Notes under the pieces: generated by a model | The model's input: only the letters and a program-made list of their open reading frames with translations | Told to the model about the DNA's origin: nothing | Databases searched by the model: none | In this document: in pieces, positions 55,008 through 64,000 of the stretch | Layout: every line of letters begins with the position of its first letter | Position numbering within the stretch: the stretch's first letter is position 1 | Program-made: the position numbers and the translations under genes | Assembly: GCF_021532655.1 (NCBI RefSeq) | Contig: NZ_JAKGAS010000003.1 | Coordinates: 186,001 to 250,000 of the forward strand | DNA: 64,000 bases | Direction: 5' to 3' | Source: Paraglaciecola algarum | GTDB taxonomy: Bacteria > Pseudomonadota > Gammaproteobacteria > Enterobacterales > Alteromonadaceae

Positions 55008-56540
55008 TTAACCAAAAGTTGAACCTAAACTAGTTAATAATTTGGCTCTTTCCTCAATTTTTAAGGACTCTTCTTCAACAATTTCGGCTTGACGTAAATT
55101 ATTATCAGAAACCTCTTTTACATTAACAATATTTCGACTAATTTCTTGAGACACAGCGCTTTGTTGCTCTGAGGCGACAGATATTTGAGTAGTAAGATCA
55201 GAAATTTCAGAAACCACTTCATACACTTGGTTCACTATATCTCTAGTACTTTCGGTATCAATTACGCACTCGTCTGCAGCCGCTTTTCCATCCAAAAGAG
55301 TCTTTGACCAAGTGGTTAAAGTGGATTGAATTTCTCCCACTGAAGACTGAATTTGCTCAGTAGCAGCATGGGTTCGACTAGATAAAGCACGTACTTCATC
55401 TGCCACCACAGAAAAACCTCGGCCATGTTCCCCAGCACGAGCAGCTTCAATCGCTGCATTTAGGGCCAATAAGTTAGTTTGGTCAGCAATACCTTGAATT
55501 TCTTGCATAATACCATCAATTTTTTCAGCTTCGGATGCCAAATTACTGGCTGTATTGGCCGACGTAGAAACATCATGCGCTAAAGCAGACACTTTGGACA
55601 TTGTAAGAGTCATTGAATCAGTCGCTTGTTTACAATCTTGATGAACTGCAGATACTTTTGAAGAGGCGACAGCTGTATTATTAGCAACCTCTGAATTTGT
55701 AGCTACCATTTGCTCTACTGCGACAGAAACTTGATTTAATTCATCTGCCTCCTGCTCAACACCGGATTTAGCTTGTTGAGAAACCTTTTTTAATAGCTCA
55801 CTGCCAACTTGTAATGCTGCTGTACTATCTATTACTCGACCAATAATAGTTTTAATCCGTCCTTCTTGCATTTTTTTCATAAAGTCCACAATACTTTTCT
55901 GTCCACTTCCAGAAAAAACCGTACGTGAAAGACTGTCGTATTTTTTTTGTTCTTGTCCAATATACTGACGCAATGACACCAATTCATCTTTAAAAATAAG
56001 GAAGGGTAACAATACAATTAAAAACGATAACCAAGAAAAACTTAAGGAAGCAACAGACAACCCCAAACCTAGAGCAATAAATAAAATATTTTTACTCTTT
56101 TGGTTACTATATATTGAGGTTTTGATATCACCTTCGTTAGCTTGAGCATACAACTTCTCAGCTCTTGCTCTATATTCAGAACTTAATATCGTCCGAACAG
56201 ATTGGTACCCCAATAATTCACCATTTTCATATAAAGGAGTAACAAAAGCATCAACCCAATAATATCTACCGTCCTTACAGCGGTTTTTGACTGCTCCACG
56301 CCATGCTTGTTTGGCTTTCAACTTAGTCCACATATCAGCAAATGCAGCCTTTGGCATATCTGGATGCCTTACAATACTATGATTTTGCCCTTCCAGCTCT
56401 TCTAAACTAAAACCGGCCACACGACAAAAAGCATCATTAGCATATTTGATTACACCTTTTGTATCAGTTACTGAAACCAGTTCTTCATCAGAAGAGAATT
56501 TTACTTCTTCGTTAACTAGGGTTTGAGGGGCTCGTGACAT
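55008..56540 (-). CDS. PAS-domain methyl-accepting chemotaxis protein (Aer-like)
   Basis: 510 residues from ATG 56540; an ORF start at 56600 adds an unlikely N-terminus. PAS domain at about 15-125 ([65 protein letters not shown]) of the Aer type, which binds FAD. Two membrane helices near 150-190, then the MCP signalling domain with the hairpin tip [20 protein letters not shown] and [13 protein letters not shown]. No C-terminal CheR pentapeptide. Probably energy taxis. It converges with the frameshifted sulfatase gene. Confidence 0.92.
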   Translation of the reverse strand: MSRAPQTLVNEEVKFSSDEELVSVTDTKGVIKYANDAFCRVAGFSLEELEGQNHSIVRHPDMPKAAFADMWTKLKAKQAWRGAVKNRCKDGRYYWVDAFVTPLYENGELLGYQSVRTILSSEYRARAEKLYAQANEGDIKTSIYSNQKSKNILFIALGLGLSVASLSFSWLSFLIVLLPFLIFKDELVSLRQYIGQEQKKYDSLSRTVFSGSGQKSIVDFMKKMQEGRIKTIIGRVIDSTAALQVGSELLKKVSQQAKSGVEQEADELNQVSVAVEQMVATNSEVANNTAVASSKVSAVHQDCKQATDSMTLTMSKVSALAHDVSTSANTASNLASEAEKIDGIMQEIQGIADQTNLLALNAAIEAARAGEHGRGFSVVADEVRALSSRTHAATEQIQSSVGEIQSTLTTWSKTLLDGKAAADECVIDTESTRDIVNQVYEVVSEISDLTTQISVASEQQSAVSQEISRNIVNVKEVSDNNLRQAEIVEEESLKIEERAKLLTSLGSTFG

Positions 56541-56655
56541 TACAAAAACCTTAATAATAGTAGGTGTATATTTCATACCAGAATAGACTCTGGTAATCAA
56601 AATTCAAGTGCTTAATATCAATCCTGATAAATCATTTAAATATTATCGACTTAAG

Positions 56656-57408
56656 TTAAATATTCATTAATACTGCAGCAACAGCAGTCATGCCAATTAC
56701 AAACCAACGATATTGTTTATCTGGAATACGTTTAACAATATAAATACCACACACAGCCCCCACTGCGATAAACGGCAAACTGAGTAAATTTAGCAAAAAG
56801 GAGTTTTGATCGATACTTTCCCAGCTATAAATATGGAATGGCACTTTAAATAAGTTAATGATCAAGAAAAACCAAGCAGCGGTGCCAATGTATTCATTTT
56901 TAGGTAGGCGCATACTCAACAAGTATAATCCCATAATTGGCCCAGCAAGATTGCCAATCATAGTACTAACTCCGCCTAACAAGCCCATCAGTACGGCAAA
57001 CCACAAAAAATCTGGGATCGCTTTTTTATCGGCTTTTTCCATCACTATCATCACAAGCAGGCTCACAAAAATGATCACACTCATGATCATTCTAAAAACA
57101 TGATCATCCACTAAATTTCCCAACCAAGTACCTAACAGCACACCTACTGCAGCAGACGGAAAAAGTTTAATTAAATAGTTCCAATTTGCATGTCTGTGGT
57201 AGTACTTTACTGCACACAAGTCAGCCATAATTAACATGGGTAGCATTAATCCAGCTGATGCTTTACCACCAAAAATAACGGCTAAAACAGGCACAGCTAA
57301 CATTGAAATACCATGTACTCCGGTTTTGGCCATGCCCACAAAAAATGCCACTAAAAATACAAAACTTAGAGTTTGATACGACAGGGAATAATCAAAAAGC
57401 TCGAACAT
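56656..57408 (-). CDS. TauE/SafE family sulfite exporter-like permease
   Basis: 250 residues, about eight membrane helices in two repeated halves. GMAKTGVHGISMLAVPVLAVIFGGKASAGLMLPMLIMADLCAV and GLLGGVSTMIGNLAGPIMGLYLL are the family signatures. TauE/SafE proteins export sulfite, sulfoacetate or other small anions. Placed among three sulfatase genes and a GH2 galactosidase gene, it might carry sulfur anions released from glycans, but its own strand and promoter suggest independent expression. Followed upstream by a 476-base AT-rich spacer. Confidence 0.85.
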   Translation of the reverse strand: MFELFDYSLSYQTLSFVFLVAFFVGMAKTGVHGISMLAVPVLAVIFGGKASAGLMLPMLIMADLCAVKYYHRHANWNYLIKLFPSAAVGVLLGTWLGNLVDDHVFRMIMSVIIFVSLLVMIVMEKADKKAIPDFLWFAVLMGLLGGVSTMIGNLAGPIMGLYLLSMRLPKNEYIGTAAWFFLIINLFKVPFHIYSWESIDQNSFLLNLLSLPFIAVGAVCGIYIVKRIPDKQYRWFVIGMTAVAAVLMNI

Positions 57409-57711
57409 AGATACAAGGGGACCTATAGGGTTTAAACGCCTAACTAAATGAGCATATTACACTATTCCATCTCACTATGGGACTGCTCAGAAAGGCAAGT
57501 GAGTAAGGTAAAATAGCATTAAACTGATGCGGTATTTAGTCAAACACTCTCCATATCAGTTTCAGTTGAGCGGAACACTCTATTAAATAATATAATACAA
57601 CAAATAAAAATATAACCAGAAAAAGTGCTGTAAACCAGCCAGGATAAAACCTAATGCATTGATATATAATAAAAATAATTTCATTGGCTAAGTATGTTTA
57701 GCTTGTTAATG

Positions 57712-57729
57712 ATATAAATTAACAATCCA
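57712..57729. promoter_or_regulatory. 18-base direct repeat, copy 1, upstream of GH2 gene
   Basis: ATATAAATTAACAATCCA is repeated exactly at 57847-57864, 135 bases away, within the 476-base spacer before the GH2 start at 57885. The rest of the spacer is AT-rich and shows no gene. Possible regulator binding site or promoter duplication. Confidence 0.5.
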
Positions 57730-57846
57730 TAACAAATATTAACAATATTTTTTGTACTATTTATCCATGAAAAACATGTCACAATTTTGTTAAATAGCTT
57801 GCTATTCAATAAGTTAAACCTATCATATACAACAAATTAAAATTAT

Positions 57847-57864
57847 ATATAAATTAACAATCCA
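57847..57864. promoter_or_regulatory. 18-base direct repeat, copy 2, upstream of GH2 gene
   Basis: Exact second copy of ATATAAATTAACAATCCA, ending 20 bases before ATG 57885, so it overlaps the leader or promoter. Binding of a repressor here would block transcription or translation; this is inferred from position. Confidence 0.5.
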
Positions 57865-57884
57865 GTTTTGAGACGATTATCTTT

Positions 57885-60413
57885 ATGAATATTTTCCGTA
57901 CTTTTCAGGGTACAACAATAGCTTCGATTACATTGTGCAGCATCTTATCTATTCTTTCTCCGAAGGCCCTAGCTGTGAGTTATTATCAAGCAGACAAACT
58001 AGGCCAAAAACAAACCTTTAATCACAACTGGTTATTCAGCAAGGGCAAACAAGTCGATGCTGAAAAAACAGCATTTGACGACAGCAGTTGGCAAGCGGTT
58101 AGCTTACCTCACGACTGGGCAATTGAAGGCCCATTTGAAAACAAATACAACGCTCGAAATGGCGGTTTACCTTTTCATGGTGATGGTTGGTACCGGAAAT
58201 CATTTAAAATATCTGCAGCAGACAAAGATAAATTTGTATCCGTAACATTTGATGGCGCTATGTATGATGCCCATGTTTATATTAATGGCGAGTTTATAGG
58301 ACGTCGTCCTTTTGGTTACTTGGCGGTGAATTACGACCTCACTCCACATCTGAACTATGGCGATAAAGAAAATGTAATTGCCGTATCACTTTCTCCTAAG
58401 GATTTATCCACACGTTGGTACCCAGGCGCAGGTTTATATCGCCACACATGGTTAGAAATAAACGATCCCGTACATGTAGCTAAATGGGGAACATACGTTA
58501 CCACGCCAGAAGTCACACGTGAAAAAGCCACCGTAGATTTGGAAACCAAAATCAATAATTTTGGTGGTCAAGCAAAATCAGAATTACAGACACAAATTAT
58601 TGCAGCTGATGGTACTGTGGTTTTAAATGCGTCTAAAAATTTAGGTAAGTTAGCCAAAGGTACTAAAACAGTTAATCAGAGTTTTACCATCAATAACCCT
58701 ATTCTTTGGGACACTGAAAATCCTCATCAATATAAAATATTATCCAGCATTATTAAAAATGGTGTGACGGTAGATCAACATACTACCCCTCTTGGTGTGC
58801 GTCATTTAGAATTTAAACCTGACGATGGGTTTTGGTTGAACTGGCGCCGCGTACAAATTAATGGCGTGTGTTTACATCATGACAATGGCCCAATTGGCGC
58901 TATTGCTAACCGCCGAGCCATTCAGCGTAAACTAGAAATCATGCAGTCTATGGGCGTTAACTCAATTCGTACCTCACACAACCCTCCTTCCCCCGAAATG
59001 GTAGAGCTGGCAGATGAAATGGGCATATTAATGCAAGTTGAATCCTTCGACGTGTGGGGCATTCAAAAACAATCAGTACACAATGGTTACCAAGTATTCT
59101 TTGACGAATGGCATGAGCGCGATTTAACCGACATGATCATCCAATACCGAAATAACCCCTCTGTTTACATGTGGAGTATTGGTAACGAAATAATGGAGCA
59201 AAGAGAAAAACACGGTGGTGCAGTAGCTGAAATGTTAACAAAAATTGCCCACAAAGTAGATCCTAGTCGTTTAGTCAGTGCTGGTTTTAACAATCCGCCT
59301 GGTGCAATTAAAAATGGATTAGCTGCTGCTGTAGATATTCCTGGTTTAAACTACAAACCTTTAAGTTATGCACAACGTCACAAAGATCACCCCACCTGGC
59401 CACTTGTAGCTAGTGAAACCTCGTCTATTACAAGTACTCGCGGGGTTTACCATTTTCCTATCGAGAAATACAAAACCCATGATTCTCGCCATGTAACTAG
59501 CTACGATATTATTGGCCCACCTTGGGCATATCCACCAGAAATCGAATTTGAATACTTAGCCAAAACACCAGCAGTGATGGGTGAATACATGTGGACCGGC
59601 TTTGATTATTTAGGCGAGCCGACTCCCTATGGTGGTAAAGATCATAGTGGTGACGGATATTGGAATGCCGATTGGCCTGTTCGCAGCTCTTCCTTTGGCG
59701 CAGTAGATTTAGTGGGCTTTCCAAAAGATAGGTATTATTTATACCAAAGTCAGTGGACAACTAAACCTATGGTGCATGTTTTACCTCATTGGAATTGGCA
59801 AAACAAAATTGGTGAAGTTATTCCAGTCATGGCCTACACCAACGCCGAACAAGTTGAATTGTTCGTAAATGGTAAATCAATGGGCCGTAAAACCAAAGGT
59901 GTCGATAAAGCCGATTTACCAGTTAACTTCTTACGTTGGGAAGGTGAAAAACGCGAAAACTATCAATCAGGGTATCGCTTACGTTGGGACGTAAAATATC
60001 AGCCCGGCGAAATCAAAGTAGTGGCTTATACCAAAGGCAAAGTGGCAGCCGAGCAAGTAGTTAAAACCGCTGGATTACCCGCACAAGTAGAATTAATTCC
60101 AGATCGCACTGAAATAGACGCAGATGGTCAAGATTTGTCTTACATCACAGTGTTGGTAAAAGATAAAGATGGCAATATTTGTCCAACAGCAGATAATCAA
60201 ATCCGTTTCTTCGTAGAAGGAGCTGGTGTAATAGAAGCGGTTGGTAATGGCAACTCAGCTACTGTCGCTCCCTTCAAAGCCGACTATCGCCGTGCATTTA
60301 ACGGTAAAGCTATGTTAATTGTACAAAGTAAAAAGGGTGAGGTGGGTGATATCAATATTAGAGTTTACTCAGATCAACTTAAGAGCAAACCAATCGTGAT
60401 TAAAGCAAAGTAA
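57885..60413 (+). CDS. Glycoside hydrolase family 2 beta-galactosidase, secreted
   Basis: 842 residues with a signal peptide (cleavage near ALA-VS). GH2 order: sugar-binding jelly roll (about 40-180; DHNWLFS-type start, VSLPHDWAIEGPF, YRKSFKI), immunoglobulin-like domain (190-300), TIM barrel (305-600) and C-terminal DUF4982 plus Ig-like domains. General acid/base Glu435 lies in SIGNEIMEQ and nucleophile Glu511 in VASETSS. Export and the sulfatase gene 75 bases downstream point to sulfated galactan degradation (carrageenan or porphyran/agar type); linkage specificity cannot be read off. Confidence 0.92.
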   Translation: MNIFRTFQGTTIASITLCSILSILSPKALAVSYYQADKLGQKQTFNHNWLFSKGKQVDAEKTAFDDSSWQAVSLPHDWAIEGPFENKYNARNGGLPFHGDGWYRKSFKISAADKDKFVSVTFDGAMYDAHVYINGEFIGRRPFGYLAVNYDLTPHLNYGDKENVIAVSLSPKDLSTRWYPGAGLYRHTWLEINDPVHVAKWGTYVTTPEVTREKATVDLETKINNFGGQAKSELQTQIIAADGTVVLNASKNLGKLAKGTKTVNQSFTINNPILWDTENPHQYKILSSIIKNGVTVDQHTTPLGVRHLEFKPDDGFWLNWRRVQINGVCLHHDNGPIGAIANRRAIQRKLEIMQSMGVNSIRTSHNPPSPEMVELADEMGILMQVESFDVWGIQKQSVHNGYQVFFDEWHERDLTDMIIQYRNNPSVYMWSIGNEIMEQREKHGGAVAEMLTKIAHKVDPSRLVSAGFNNPPGAIKNGLAAAVDIPGLNYKPLSYAQRHKDHPTWPLVASETSSITSTRGVYHFPIEKYKTHDSRHVTSYDIIGPPWAYPPEIEFEYLAKTPAVMGEYMWTGFDYLGEPTPYGGKDHSGDGYWNADWPVRSSSFGAVDLVGFPKDRYYLYQSQWTTKPMVHVLPHWNWQNKIGEVIPVMAYTNAEQVELFVNGKSMGRKTKGVDKADLPVNFLRWEGEKRENYQSGYRLRWDVKYQPGEIKVVAYTKGKVAAEQVVKTAGLPAQVELIPDRTEIDADGQDLSYITVLVKDKDGNICPTADNQIRFFVEGAGVIEAVGNGNSATVAPFKADYRRAFNGKAMLIVQSKKGEVGDINIRVYSDQLKSKPIVIKAK

Positions 60414-60488
60414 TCTGATTTTTGGTTAAATAAATACTTAGCTTTTAATCTTGAAATGAAGAATTTAATTAAGGATAGAGCAAAAAAT

Positions 60489-62063
60489 ATGAAAAAAATA
60501 AAAATATCAGCACTCATCCCAATGGCATTAATGGCTACTTTGTCACTTATGAGTTGTTCAGTGGCTAAACAAGAAACAACTACTGCGCCAGTCGTAGACA
60601 AAGCGACCACCAGCAAAACATCTGACAAACCTAACATTTTGTTTATTTTTGCTGATGATCAATCCCCTAAAACGCTAGGCGCTTATGGTAATCAGCATAT
60701 AAAAACTCCTAATCTTGATAAACTTGCCCAAAATGGAGTTAACTTTAACAATGCATACAACATGGGCGCATGGAATGGCGCGGTATGTCAGGCATCTCGT
60801 GCAATGCTTAACTCTGGCCGTTCGGTATGGCAAGCCCATAAAATGGATCGCCAATTTGCCCAAGGTAAAGGCGTTGAAACAACTTGGGCTAAGTTACTCG
60901 AAAAAGAAGGTTATGACACCTATATGGCAGGTAAATGGCACGTAGCTGCTAGCGCAGAAAAAGTGTTTCAAAATGCCAAACACGTTCGCCCAGGTATGCC
61001 GGATGACGCATACGACCATGCTAGTCAACAAAAGATCTACGATGACTTTATGGCGGGTAAAACTGACTATAAAAGCCCTGGCGACTTTTTACCGGTTGGT
61101 TACAACCGCCCATTAAGTAAAAATGATGACTCATGGTCACCCACTGACCCTAAATTCACTGGTTTTTGGAAAGGTGGCAAACACTGGAGCGAAGTATTAA
61201 AAGATGACACTCTTGGTTTTATTGAGCAAGCCAAAGCTAGTGACAACCCATTCTTCATGTACGTAGCGTTTAACGCCCCCCATGACCCTAGACAAGCTCC
61301 ACAGGCTTATCAAGACATGTACGACGAAGAATCGTTACCACTCCCCTCTAATTGGGCTGACAACTACCCAGAAAGAGACTTTATTGGAAACAGCGCTAGA
61401 TTACGTGATGCCGCATTGGCGCCTTTTCCTCGTACCGAATATGCCACTCGTGTGCACTTAAAAGAGTACTACGCATTGATCAGCCACTTAGATACTCAAG
61501 TTGGCGAAATATTAGCCGTACTAAAAGCCAGCGGCAAAATGGATAATACCTATATTATTTACACAGCCGATCACGGTTTAGCCGTAGGTGAGCGTGGTTT
61601 ATTTGGTAAACAAAATATGTATGAAGAAAGTGTACGTGCTCCGTTTATCATTTGGGGACCAGGCATAGAAGGCGGCCAAACTGTCGATGCAGATATTTAC
61701 TTACAAGACGTAATGGCTACCAGCTTAGAAATAGCCGGAGCTGAAAAACCTGACTATGTGTTTTTCAACTCAATCATAGATTTAGCTAAAGGTAAAACCA
61801 CTAACAGCCATTACGACGCTATTTATGGCGCTTATATTGATAGCCAACGTATGATCAAAAAAGATGGTTTTAAACTACTGGTTTACCCACTTGCCAACAC
61901 TATTAAATTATTTGATTTAGCAGCTGACCCTGACGAAGTGACAAACCTAGCCAACCAAGCTAAATATAAATCTAAAGTACGCAACTTGTTTGCTGAGCTA
62001 ATTAAATTACAAGCTGATTTAGAAGATGAGATGGACTTAACAGCTATGTATCAAGCGTTGTAA
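60489..62063 (+). CDS. Family S1 sulfatase, lipoprotein
   Basis: 524 residues from ATG 60489, which gives a tidy lipoprotein signal (KKIKISALIPMALMATLSL, lipobox Cys23); an in-frame ATG at 60456 adds 11 residues. Formylglycine motif C100QASR (GAVCQASRAMLNSGR), metal ligands IFADDQSPK and YTADHGLAVGE, and TYMAGKWHVA. The N-terminus is a lipid anchor plus Thr/Ser/Lys linker. Same strand as and 75 bases after the GH2 gene, so cotranscribed: desulfation and galactosidase cleavage likely act in series. A hairpin follows. Confidence 0.92.
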   Translation: MKKIKISALIPMALMATLSLMSCSVAKQETTTAPVVDKATTSKTSDKPNILFIFADDQSPKTLGAYGNQHIKTPNLDKLAQNGVNFNNAYNMGAWNGAVCQASRAMLNSGRSVWQAHKMDRQFAQGKGVETTWAKLLEKEGYDTYMAGKWHVAASAEKVFQNAKHVRPGMPDDAYDHASQQKIYDDFMAGKTDYKSPGDFLPVGYNRPLSKNDDSWSPTDPKFTGFWKGGKHWSEVLKDDTLGFIEQAKASDNPFFMYVAFNAPHDPRQAPQAYQDMYDEESLPLPSNWADNYPERDFIGNSARLRDAALAPFPRTEYATRVHLKEYYALISHLDTQVGEILAVLKASGKMDNTYIIYTADHGLAVGERGLFGKQNMYEESVRAPFIIWGPGIEGGQTVDADIYLQDVMATSLEIAGAEKPDYVFFNSIIDLAKGKTTNSHYDAIYGAYIDSQRMIKKDGFKLLVYPLANTIKLFDLAADPDEVTNLANQAKYKSKVRNLFAELIKLQADLEDEMDLTAMYQAL

Positions 62064-62082
62064 TAGCAACAAACTAAATCAA

Positions 62083-62111
62083 AGCGTGTGTTAATTTAGT
62101 TAACGCGCGCT
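62083..62111 (+). terminator. Long hairpin after the GH2-sulfatase operon
   Basis: AGCGTGTGTTAA (62083-62094) pairs with TTAACGCGCGCT (62100-62111) over 12 bp with two G-U pairs and a TTTAG loop, 19 bases after the sulfatase stop. No U tract follows. Confidence 0.55.
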
Positions 62112-62157
62112 GCTTAATCAGACTACTCTTTTAAGTTTATGGATTAAAATATTAATC

Positions 62158-62388
62158 CTAAGGCAAGGCATCAAACTCTGCACGTTTAGCATCCATAAAT
62201 TCTTGCATAGCTTGAGGGTTGGCCATTAACGCTTGTACTTTTGCCATAGCGGCCATATGTTGCGGATCTTGCAGTTGGAACATTTGCATGCCATGTATTT
62301 TACTCTGAGTGACGATTTCTTCAAATGTTTCGGCTGAGAATGCTAAATCGCACACGCCACCTAATTGTTTACAAGTCATAGTTTTCAT
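62158..62388 (-). CDS. Small DUF1059-like protein
   Basis: 76 residues, soluble. The N-terminal MKTMTCKQLGGVCDLAFSAETFEEI matches the DUF1059 pattern (MKxxxCKxLGG-x-C-D-F...AET-x-EE), including both Cys; the C-terminal half is helical and Met-rich (MQMFQLQDPQHMAAMAKVQALM). Homologues are small predicted proteins without known function. ATG 62388 is preceded by AAGGAAC. It lies downstream of the antiporter gene on the same strand, separated by 193 bases. Confidence 0.7.
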   Translation of the reverse strand: MKTMTCKQLGGVCDLAFSAETFEEIVTQSKIHGMQMFQLQDPQHMAAMAKVQALMANPQAMQEFMDAKRAEFDALP

Positions 62389-62581
62389 ATTGGTTCCTTA
62401 TTTATACTCAAGCCAGCAATTGAATAATTTGAGTGTACCAAATAAATGCAAGTTTCCCATTACTGTGCGTCTAATAAAATGTAAGTATCGTTGGATTTGC
62501 TTTGCCACCAGTTTTTAAAACAAATAAAAATTTTAATTAATGTGTATTTATCAAAATGATAGTGCCAATGGCGAACCATAT

Positions 62582-64000
62582 TTAGCTTTTATTCTCTGTG
62601 CTCAAAACTTGGTTTAAGTTTGAATGTTTGACACTACTTTGCACTAACAATCTAGCCGTTTCTTGATAAGCATGCACAAAATCCGTAATGCCTATACCAG
62701 CAAGCGCTTCTTGCTCTGCTAAACTGGTTATTTTTACAATAACCTGAGCACTAGGGTGATAGGCCAACACAGCCTGACAGATAATCTTTTTAGTCAATAA
62801 ACTGGTTACTGTGACTATCACACTCGCCGCTTGTTCAACTTTTAACGACTCAAGTACTGGACGCTTATCTAAATGCCCAAAGTAGGCTTTATAGCCTCGC
62901 TCTCGGGCTAACAATACATGCTGTAAATTGTCAGAAATAATCACAAAGTTAACATTCTGTTTAGTTAGTTCTTTGGCGACTATTCGTCCGGTAACAGCAA
63001 AACCACATATCACAGTGTGCTGACTTTGATTGATGGGCGAAATCTTGTCTGATTCATAAAATTCCTTAGCGAAATAGGAAGCCAACTTGTAAATATTATT
63101 CACCATAAATGGCGTGACTATCATAGACAATACAGTCACCAAGATTAAAAAACTGCCCAGTTCAGCTGATAGAATTTTTTCACTTAAAGCCAATGAGAAT
63201 ATAGCAAAAGAAAACTCTCCGATTTGGCACAAGGCAATGGCGGTTTTGACAGAATCACTTTTATTGGATTTACGTCTAATCAGCACAAATACAATTAGTG
63301 CCTTAACTAGCATGGCCAAGGCCAATACAGCTAATACAGCCAAAAACTCTTGATAAAAATACACAAAATCGATCTTGGTACCTATGGAGAAAAAGAAGGC
63401 CCCCAGCAACACATCTTTGTATGAGGCAATGTCAGACTCCACCTTTACATGAAAGTTAGTCTCGGCGATTATCATGCCGGCAATGAAGGCCCCTAATGAG
63501 TAAGTGAAACCCATATGGTGGGCAAGTAAAGAAGCCCCAATCACTATGCTTAATACTGAGCCTAAAAATAGCTCTTCTAACTTAGCATTAGTCGAAAAGT
63601 GCAATAACCACTCTATGATTTTTTTACCTAAGGTAAACATAAACACTATGACTAAAGTCGCTGAAATAAAGGTGTTGAGTAACACCTCACTCATAGATAA
63701 TTGATCATTGGCTAAAAAGCTTATCAACAATAAAATTGGGATCACGGCTAAGTCTTGAAAAATTAAAATCGCCACAGACTTTTCGCCATAGGGGGTGACC
63801 ACATCTTTAGACTTTTTCAAATAACTCAGCACTATAGCGGTTGAAGATAAACTAAATGCTAAGGCAATGATCATGGAAGATGTCGTATCAAGCGAAAAGC
63901 CATATTTCGCGATGACAAAAATAACCAAAGCACTGACTAAAACCTGCATACTGCCATTAAAAAAAACGATTTCTTTCATTTTTTTCAATTTATTAAAGGA
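62582..64000 (-). CDS. Kef-type CPA2 monovalent cation:proton antiporter with TrkA-N domain, 5' part beyond window
   Basis: 473 codons visible; the frame is open to the window edge and the first residues (KLKKMKEIVFFNGSMQVL) align within the CPA2 transporter, about 70-120 residues after the usual N-terminus, so the start lies outside. Membrane domain with SSTAIVLSYLKK, FQDLAVIPILL, GAFIAGMIIAET and LLGAFFFSIGTKIDF; then a cytosolic TrkA-N/RCK domain (TVICGFAVTGRIVAKELTKQNV) with an incomplete-looking G-x-G-x-x-G (GFAVTG). KefB/KefC are glutathione-gated potassium efflux systems; no KefF/KefG partner is visible. TTG 63988 is not the real start. Confidence 0.9.
   Translation of the reverse strand, partial: SFNKLKKMKEIVFFNGSMQVLVSALVIFVIAKYGFSLDTTSSMIIALAFSLSSTAIVLSYLKKSKDVVTPYGEKSVAILIFQDLAVIPILLLISFLANDQLSMSEVLLNTFISATLVIVFMFTLGKKIIEWLLHFSTNAKLEELFLGSVLSIVIGASLLAHHMGFTYSLGAFIAGMIIAETNFHVKVESDIASYKDVLLGAFFFSIGTKIDFVYFYQEFLAVLAVLALAMLVKALIVFVLIRRKSNKSDSVKTAIALCQIGEFSFAIFSLALSEKILSAELGSFLILVTVLSMIVTPFMVNNIYKLASYFAKEFYESDKISPINQSQHTVICGFAVTGRIVAKELTKQNVNFVIISDNLQHVLLARERGYKAYFGHLDKRPVLESLKVEQAASVIVTVTSLLTKKIICQAVLAYHPSAQVIVKITSLAEQEALAGIGITDFVHAYQETARLLVQSSVKHSNLNQVLSTENKS

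Overview
The window is an AT-rich chromosomal stretch of a marine gammaproteobacterium, most likely an Alteromonadaceae member close to Paraglaciecola/Glaciecola. This rests on gene content only: housekeeping genes of gammaproteobacterial type (trxC, ybaK, rsgA, rraB, plsC, metY, a yqjD/yqjE/yqjK-like trio), many TonB-dependent receptors, two-component and c-di-GMP-type signalling genes, a SapC protein, a PEP-CTERM protein, and sulfatases with a GH2 galactosidase. I saw no rRNA, tRNA, CRISPR array, transposase or prophage. Two copies of a small non-autonomous repeat (187-409 and 25933-26197) are the only mobile-like DNA.

Layout. 1-1.7 kb: edge fragment of an endonuclease/exonuclease/phosphatase-like gene, repeat copy A, and the yqjDEK-like membrane-protein operon. 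1.7-9.6 kb: secreted amidohydrolase, a nuclease-like hypothetical, a YtrA-type GntR regulator with its own inverted-repeat operator, an ABC exporter, and two acyltransferase-3 genes flanking a secreted CIA30-like protein. 9.6-15.3 kb: a decayed GGDEF gene and two convergent hybrid histidine kinases (CHASE type and MASE3-like/PAS type). 15.3-19.7 kb: metY, SRAP/yedK, ybaK, trxC and rsgA. 19.8-26 kb: a 1361-residue lipoprotein joining ThuA, sugar-dehydrogenase propeller, malectin and cytochrome c parts; an OmpA-like lipoprotein; a periplasmic binding-protein-like gene; repeat copy B.

26.2-39.3 kb: a five-gene minus-strand operon of planctomycete-type proteins (NHL propeller, DUF1549/DUF1553 dihaem protein, Tat-exported DUF1501 protein, membrane-anchored cytochrome c, cytochrome b561), followed upstream by a membrane AraC regulator, a TonB-dependent receptor and an OmpR-type two-component pair. 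A near-identical direct-repeat operator lies upstream of both the response-regulator gene and the receptor gene, which suggests the pair controls the receptor. 39.4-43 kb: SapC, M19 dipeptidase, and a DapF homologue in which both catalytic cysteines are serine. 43-49 kb: a lipoprotein relic, a PEP-CTERM protein, and a probable phosphate-scavenging module (TonB receptor, nucleotide-pyrophosphatase/alkaline-phosphatase-type enzyme, PhoD-type enzyme) with an internal terminator and a PHO-box-like site.

49-64 kb: rraB-plsC, an Hpt/HD-GYP fusion, then a sulfated-polysaccharide locus (three lipoprotein sulfatases, one frameshifted at a T run, a GH2 beta-galactosidase, a TauE/SafE permease and a PAS chemoreceptor), a small DUF1059-like protein, and a Kef-type antiporter cut by the window end. 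Best candidates for undescribed biology are the 26.2-33.5 kb redox operon together with the giant ThuA/cytochrome lipoprotein, the repeated response-regulator operator, and the serine/serine DapF homologue.
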